Assembly (NCBI RefSeq): GCF_000499845.2
Contig: NC_023755.2
Coordinates: 8,122,752 to 8,186,751 of the forward strand
Reading direction: 5' to 3'
From: Phaseolus vulgaris
Lineage: Eukaryota; Streptophyta; Magnoliopsida; Fabales; Fabaceae
Length of the DNA stretch: 64,000 nt
This document shows, in pieces, positions 57,832-64,000 of the stretch (within the stretch, counting starts at the first letter, position 1; every line of letters starts with the position of its first letter). A model generated the notes under the pieces. The model did no database searches and was not told the DNA's origin. It saw nothing but the letters and a program-made list of their open reading frames with translations. The translations under genes were made by a program, and so were the position numbers.

Positions 57832-60423
57832 ATGACTCGCACAAAGATCACCCCGAACCCCCCTCCATCAGCACGAAACCCTTCTTCACAAGCGCACGAC
57901 CCAACCCAAGTTCGTGGCGCTTCCTCTTCGCAGGCTGAGAGGCCTGCATCTTCCCAAACTGCTCTGGCCCAGGCGACTCCACCAAACGCTGGAGGAGCCC
58001 CCGTGCCTCTGCCAGACTTCAAATCACTATATCCTTGGGCCACCCCAACCCTTCTAAAGGAGACCTCGTCGTTGAACACTGCGGGAGCAGTTCTGCGGTT
58101 GACAAAGGGGGACGAGGCCTATCAATCGTTTCACAAGGAGCACGACGAGAGGATGATGGTGCTGCCTTGCCCCGCCGCTCTGCCAGTGTGCGCTGATGAC
58201 AAAGTGAGCGCCGACGGCCCCTTTTGCTTTGTTTACACAACTTTCTTCAAGAAAGTCAAACTCAGATTTCCCCTCACCCGATTCGAGAGGGAACTCTTGA
58301 CCGAGCTCAACATTGCTGCCGCCCAGCTTCACCCCAACAGCTGGGCGTTTGTTCGAGCCTTTCAAATAACGTGCGACCACCTGGGGCTGCCTGCGTCGGT
58401 GGACGTGTTTTTGTTTCTTTTTGAGGCCAAGCACCCAGGAGACCGCCTGTGGGTCAGCCTGAATGCCATTGCTGGGAGATCCATTTTTACCATCTTCCAG
58501 CAATCATACAAAGATTGGAAGGGGAAGTTCATCCAGGTTCGCGCAAACGATAAAGACACTTCCCTTCTCGACGGTTTCCCCTTGTACTGGGTGGACAAAG
58601 GGAAAAAGGAGTCCAAAAGCTGCTTCAGGAGGCCCAGAAGTCCTGATAGCATGGGAGCTTTGGACCGAGACCTCTGCCTATTCTGGAAGAGGGTGTCGGA
58701 TGCCAACATAACATTCCTGACCCCCACCCTGATCTCCTTCGAATTCTTTGAGGACCAGCTAGAATTCCAAATAGGTTAGGGTGCTACACTCTTGTTTTGA
58801 TATTGCTTCTGATACTGTTTCTGGGCGTCTTGTGCGATACGCACAAGACTTTGGTTTTACCTTTTCTGCATATACCTGTTTTGCTGTTTCATTGCCTCAT
58901 ACACCCATCTCTTTCTTCTCTGAGCTAATTCATGCATTTTCGTTTCATGCAGATAATATGCTGGGTAAAAACATGCTCGCCGACTTGAAGGCGCTCGCCC
59001 GAAACCACGGGTTGGCGACCGGTTCTCAGACGGTTCCCAACTCGGCGGTCGAGAAGGCTATCGTTCATGGGCGATCACCGCCCAAGGAACCCACCCAGCG
59101 AAAGAAACTGGTCCTTAAGAGGCCAAAACGAAAAGCCCCCCAAATCGTCCAAGAGGAAGAAGAAGAGGACGACGAGGTCACAGAGGATGGCCTTGTCACA
59201 AAAAGGAAGAGGGTGGCACCATCTTCTCCACCTGCTCCACCCCCTCATCGCCAACACCACAAGCCCCTTCACCACCAGTCCAAGCAACTCCACTGGCCAC
59301 TGCGCCACCAGCAGCTGAGGCTCAAGAGCCAAACTTTCTGGAGGACCCCCCAAGTGCCTCTACGCCTCAGATCTCAGCTGGAGGGGGCCCCCCTTCAAAC
59401 GCTTCAGCTGCAGAGAACGTTCCGACCGGGGATGAGGTTGCTCACACCTCTCCAATTCTAATTACCGAATCCCCGGTTGCGTCGCCACGCCAGGAAGCAA
59501 ACATTGAAAATCCTGCTAAGGAAGGTGGCGGCGAGAACCCTCAACAAGCCCCCCTGGCGCCTCTCCAAGCATCAAACCTTTCCCTTGAAGTCACAAGGAT
59601 GTGGGAACCTCTGACTGCCAAACTCAAAACCATAGCAGAGGATATCCCATCGATCATAACGAGGGCTGTGGAGAGCTCCACCAGGAGGCTTCAAGACGAT
59701 CTCTACCACCTCAAGACCGAAAATAGCACTATGAAGGTTGAGGTGGAGAAGGTGTCATTCAGCCTGACGCTCGCGGAAATGGAACACTCCCGAGTAGAGG
59801 ATGCCCTAAGTACCGAGCTTAGGCTGGCGCGCAAGGAAGCTGCTGACCTTCGCCGCAAAGTCCATGAACTTGCCCAAGAGAAAGTTGAACTTGAAAGCAA
59901 AATCGTGCCTCTGCGCACCAAGGCGAGCGACCTGGAGGCTCACATTCAAGCTGACGCCGCCAGGGTGCAAAAGATGGAGCAGAGGTCGATTGACCGCGAG
60001 AAGCTACTTGGGCAAGTAGAAAAAGCGAGGGACGACGCCATGGCTGATCTCGCCGAGGCAAACAAGGAGAAAGGGAAGATGGCTGCTGAGTTGGCCCAAG
60101 CTCAAACAGAATCCAAGAAGGTTACTGACGACCTTCTCCATGCTCAAGAGACCAACAAACAACTCCAAAAACAGGTTGAAGAGCAGGGGCAGCAGAACAA
60201 AGAGCTCAAGAAACAGGTTGAAGAACTTCAAGGACAATTTGAAGAACTTAAGCTAAATTCTGCTCAGATTCTGACTGCTGGATTCGAAGCCGCTCGGGAG
60301 CAATTCGCATGCCTATTCCCTGATCTCGACCTCAACATGGTGTCGTTAAACAACGAAGTAGTAGATGGAAAGGTCGTTCCCGCCGAAGGCTCAACCAACT
60401 CCACCCCATCTGCTTCTTTATAA
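57832..60423 (+). pseudogene. Antisense gene of element H (Transposase_28-like plus coiled coil)
   Basis: Exon 1 is 57832-58774 (943 bases), the intron is 58775-58952 (178 bases, phase 1, TTTCATGCAG acceptor), and exon 2 is 58953-60423. Exon 1: head MTRTKITPNPPPS, then RFPLTRFERELLTEL, QLHPNSWAFVRAF, PASVDVFLFLFEA. Exon 2: LADLKALARNHGLATGSQ, acidic EEEEEDDE next to TKRKR (possible nuclear signal), Pro-rich hinge, then an uninterrupted coiled coil (about 59599-60250), ending FEAAREQFACLFPDLDL and EVVDGKVVP. The only defect seen is a one-base loss near 59245 in the hinge, giving a -1 shift. It is the best preserved long copy in the window. Confidence 0.75.
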
Positions 60424-60984
60424 ATTCACTTGTATTTACCTTGTAAAAACTTTTGCATATGTGTTTTGAACAGATGCTTATTTCAATTGCTGAACTTGGA
60501 TATTCTCTCACTTGACTTCTTTTAAGCGCTTTAGCCTTCTTTGTATGTTTCACTTTGCCGGTTTTAACTTAGTGATTTTGCAAACGCGACCTTTGACGTA
60601 ACCGCCTTGAGCCAACTCAAACTTAAGCAAAAAATCACCTTAAACAACTTGTACTCTTAAGGCAACTAACCTCGTTACAGGAATACCCTTCAAGCAACGA
60701 ACTGTAACTTAATCATTGGCTCGAACAACGTTCCACTCGACCTGCTTTATCAGACAAGTCTTTCAACCTTCTCGCCGTCGTTTGAGCTTTTCCCGATCGC
60801 CAAGACCCCTTGGTGACATCAGCTTTTTCTAGCCTCATGCTTTGGCAATCGTTTCTTTATCTAGGGTAGAAACGCCCTTTGGAATCTCCCCTTGCCTTCC
60901 TGAACTTCAAAGCAAAAGACCGGCTGGCTAGGCGTTCTTTTCGAACCTACCTTAGCCACCTTTCAAGTTTCTTCCACCCTCTTC
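60424..60984 (-). other. Spacer after the H antisense gene
   Basis: Corresponds to 19270-19869 in B. No gene seen. Confidence 0.5.
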
Positions 60985-61690
60985 GCTATACCTGAACTCG
61001 TTCGAGACGAGAAGGATTTTATCTTGCCTACGCTCGCACGTAAGCGAGAAGGTCTTTTAACTCGCCTGAACTCGCTCATCGGCGAGAAGGACTTTTACTC
61101 GCCTGAACCCGCTCATTGGCGAGAAGGACTTTTACTCGCCTGAACTCGCTCATCGGCGAGAAGGACTTTAAATGGCCTTAACCCGCTCGACGGCGAGAAG
61201 GACTTTGTCTGGTGCCTCAACTTGCCCAGGGTGTACATCTCCTCCCCCTGGATGCACTGAGGACCTTTTCTCTCTCTCGCCTGCACTCGCTCGACGGCGA
61301 GGAGGTCTTTAACTGGCCTTAGCTCGCACAACGGCGATAAGGACTTTATATGGTGCCTCAACTTGCCCAGGGCGTACATCTCCTCCCCCCTGGATGCACT
61401 GAGGACCTTTTCGTTTCTCGCCTGCGCTCGCTCAACGGCGAGGAGGTCTTTTAACTTGCCTCGACATTGCCCCAGGAGTTACATCTTCTCGCTCCCAGAA
61501 GCACGGAGGACTTTTTCTCTTTCTCGCCTGCACTCGCTCAACGGCGAGGAGGTCTTTTACTTGCCTCGGGACGCGCGAGAGCGTTGAGGTCTTTCATCTG
61601 GTGCCTCCGATCGCCGAAGGACGATGAGGACTTTGAAAATCTAACTGGTGCCTCCAATCGCCGAAAAACGATGAGGACTTAAAACTTTTT
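60985..61690. repeat. Tandem array of short hairpin units in the H 3' UTR
   Basis: Same unit types as in B but with different copy numbers and order: CGCCTGAACTCGCTCATCGG-type units dominate the first part, then CTTGCCCAGGG...GATGCACTGAGGACC units alternate with CTCGCTCGACGGCGAGGAGG units, and two GATCGCCGAA units end it. Confidence 0.83.
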
Positions 61691-61929
61691 TAGAAAGCAT
61701 GCGATATATCTTTTCTTGCCTTAAATCATGTACAAATGACAAGGTCTTTCTCCAAAACCTTTGAAAATATCACACATGCAATCTGAAAACACCTTATACT
61801 TCGAAAACTCTTCTTTATTAGGTGGCCTCATTAAAAACCCTCCTTAGGGAAAAAAGAGTGCCCCCTTGAAACTGTTTTAACAGAGACATTGTAATATAAC
61901 ATTTGTGTTTGTCTTTACTTACAAAGCTC
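61691..61929 (-). other. Post-pol region of H with conserved block
   Basis: Sense-strand GGCACTCTTTTTTCCC and GGGTTTTTAATGAGGCC at 61818-61870, as in A and B. Confidence 0.55.
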
Positions 61930-64000
61930 TTAACTATAGTACAACTTCAGGTGTGTGGCGTTCCAGGTACGAGGGATCGCTCCTCCTTCCAGCGTCTCTA
62001 AGCGGTAGGCCCCGTTCCCGAGCGCCTCGGTTATCCTGAACGGTCCAGTCCACTTGGGTGATAGCTTATTCTCCATCTCGTACTGGTGGGCCTTCCTCAT
62101 CACCAGATCGCCTTCTCTAAACTGCCTTGGCATCACCTTAGAGTTGTACCTTCGTTCGACCCTTCTCTTCACCGCCTCAGCCTTCAGCCTCGCCTCTTCC
62201 CTGACCTCATCCAGCAGATCCAGGTTCAGCCTTCTCTCTTCATTCGAGTCTTCCTCTACGAAGTTCTGGAACCTCGGCAAGCTCTCCTGGATCTCTACTG
62301 GAATCATGGCATCACACCCATAGACCAAGCTAAACGGGGCTCATGGGTTCCTGACTGCTCGGTGGTGTGGTACGCCCAGACTATCTAGGGCACTTCCTCA
62401 GCCCAACTTCCCTTGGCTTTCTCAAGCCTTCTCTTCAAACCTCTCAACAACACCCGATTAGCTGATTCCACCTGGCCATTCGTCTGAGGGTGCTCGACGG
62501 ATGCAAACACTTGTTGAATTCCAACCCCTTCACAAAGCTTCTTCAACAGGTGGCTTGCAAACTGCGTCCCATTATCTGACACGAGGCGCTTAGGCACTCC
62601 AAACCGGCACACAATGTTCTTCCATACAAAGCCTTCGATCTTGTCTGCGGTGATCTGGGCCACTGGTTCTGCTTCAATCCACTTGGTGAAATACTCAATC
62701 GCCACCACCAAGTACTTCATTTGCCTGATCGCCAGCGGGAAAGGTCCCAGGATGTCGATTCCCCAAGTATGAAACGGCCAAGGGCTATAGATCGACTTCA
62801 ACTCCTCGGGAGGTGCCTTGTGCCAATCGGCGTGCTGTTGGCATTGTTTGCAGCACTGGGCATACTTCTTGCAATCTTCTCTCATGGATGGCCAATAGTA
62901 GCCTGCACGGAGAGTCCTCGCGGCCAAAGCTCGACCCCCGACGTGACTTCCACATATTCCTTCGTGGAGCTCTGCCATAATTCTCGTGCACTTCTCGCCG
63001 TGTATACATTCCAGGAGTGGGTGCGTGAACCCAAACCTGTACAGATCGCCATCAATCAATGTATACTTGCTGGAATTTTTCTTTACCTTCCTAGCTTCTG
63101 TTGGATCCAGCGGGAGGAGGCCATCTGCCAAGCACCGCTTGTACTGTGTTATCCAAGTGTCTGGCTCATGGGTGGCGCAGACCTGCATCACGTCCACCTT
63201 CTCTCCTCGGCATGCTCTGATTCTCGGCGATCTCAGGGTTTCTTGCGTCAAGAACTTATGGCTACTCACTGCTCTCTCCGTCGACTTGCTTATCTAGAGG
63301 ACCAGGTGATCTGCTACAAATGCCCTCGACGTCTTCAGAGTTTCTTGAATCACCGTCCTCTGCCTACCCCCCTTGCCTGAACTGGCGAGCTTAGCAAGCA
63401 AGTCAGCTCGGGCATTCTGTTCTCGGGGCACATGTACCACTTCAAAAGAGGCAAAGGAACTCTTCAATTCCTGCACATACGCCAAGTAAGCCGCCATTTG
63501 TGGATCTTTAGCCTGGAACTCGCCTGTTACTTGCCCTGTGACTAGCAGCGAGTCACTCTTAGCCATCAGCACCCTAGCCCCCATTTCCTTGGCCAGCAGA
63601 ATCCCGGCGATCAGCGCCTCATACTCTGCTTGATTGTTGCTGGCCTTGAAGGCAAACCTCAAAGACTGTTCAATCAGCACGCCGTTGGGTCCTTCCAATA
63701 TGACTCCAGCACCGCTGCCCTGCTGGTTCGACGATCCATCCACCGAAAGCACCCAACGAAAATCGTCTCCTTCAACCCGCGTCGCCTCCGATGAGAGCTC
63801 GACCACAAAATCTGCAAAGATTTGCCCCTTGATCGGGCCTCGAGGCTCATATTTAATGTCAAATTCTGACAACTCCACTGCCCACTTCACCATTCTTCCC
63901 GCAACGTCAGGTTTCTTCAAGACCTTCTGGATGGGCAGGTCAGTCATCACCAGTATTGTGAAGCTGTGGAAGTAGTGGCGCAACCTCCTCGCCGAAAACA
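61930..64000 (-). pseudogene. pol: pol of element H: RNase H, second RNase H, integrase (partial)
   Basis: From the window edge: RLRHYFHSFTILVMTDLP (end of RT/first RNase H), second RNase H with VDGSSNQQGSG (63729-63740), KSDS and NARADLL, then the HHCC finger, DDE core (DNGTQF, NGQVES) and KWTGPFRITEALGNG. Stops at 63294-63296 (CAG to TAG against B') and at 62385-62387 (CGG codon in B), plus a one-base loss near 62338 (GGGGCTC where B has GGGGTCTC). The 5' part of pol is outside the window. It cannot make active integrase. Confidence 0.87.

Larger units (their letters stand above)
56455..64000 (-). mobile_element. Element H: family-B Tat gypsy, runs off the window
   Basis: 3' LTR on the left, an antisense gene on the plus strand, a tandem-repeat 3' UTR, and pol on the minus strand up to the window end (RNase H/RT). 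Gag and 5' LTR lie outside. Confidence 0.88.

Noticed and set aside
1..64000. Host protein-coding gene or tRNA/rRNA
   Set aside because: Every supported coding region traces to a retrotransposon; no RNA gene seen, though small ones could be missed by eye.

Overview
The window is plant nuclear DNA made almost entirely of nested LTR retrotransposons. I see no host gene, rRNA, tRNA or CRISPR array. Dicot-type Ty3/gypsy (Tat-lineage) and Ty1/copia (SIRE/Maximus-like) proteins, plant tRNA-type primer sites and plant-type introns support this. A legume, perhaps a bean relative, is my guess from sequence style and is not proven.

Layout. (1) 1-13622: element A, a minus-strand Tat-type gypsy element. 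Its left LTR is cut by the window edge. It carries gag-pol and two tandem plus-strand (antisense) genes, and it sits inside an older family-B element (B', 13623-15270). (2) 15271-27041: element B, a second Tat family, minus strand, with one antisense gene and a tandem-repeat 3' UTR. Its two flanks do not match (B' on the left, copia E on the right), so it is probably a recombination product. (3) 27042-30811 and 48674-49338: copia E, minus strand. Its 5' LTR is split by copia D. (4) 30812-48668: copia D, plus strand, with GTTAT target duplications. Its integrase is split by gypsy A2 (34724-43221, AAAGG duplications), a family-A relative whose 3' end is rearranged into an inverted repeat. (5) 49339-51837: truncated family-B element F (LTR plus antisense exon 1). 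(6) 51838-55666: 3' end of a third copia (G) carrying a family-A solo LTR (AGGGA duplications). (7) 55667-56454: unassigned sequence. (8) 56455-64000: family-B element H, running off the right edge.

How the parts work. In each gypsy element, gag, protease, RT, RNase H, a second RNase H and integrase are read from one strand. A separate spliced gene between pol and the 3' LTR is read from the other strand. That gene has its own G-box-containing upstream region, a leader intron (in A aORF1, B, F and H), a phase-1 coding intron at the same place in every copy, an N-terminal domain like Pfam 'putative gypsy type transposon' (Transposase_28), and in the long forms a proline-rich hinge plus coiled coil ending in a DGKVVP motif. 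All pol genes here carry stops or frameshifts, so every element looks non-autonomous now.

The most interesting signals are the conserved gene architecture of the antisense genes, the duplicated antisense module in A, the inverted repeat in A2 (a possible hairpin-RNA source), and the hairpin-unit arrays in the 3' UTRs of B and H.
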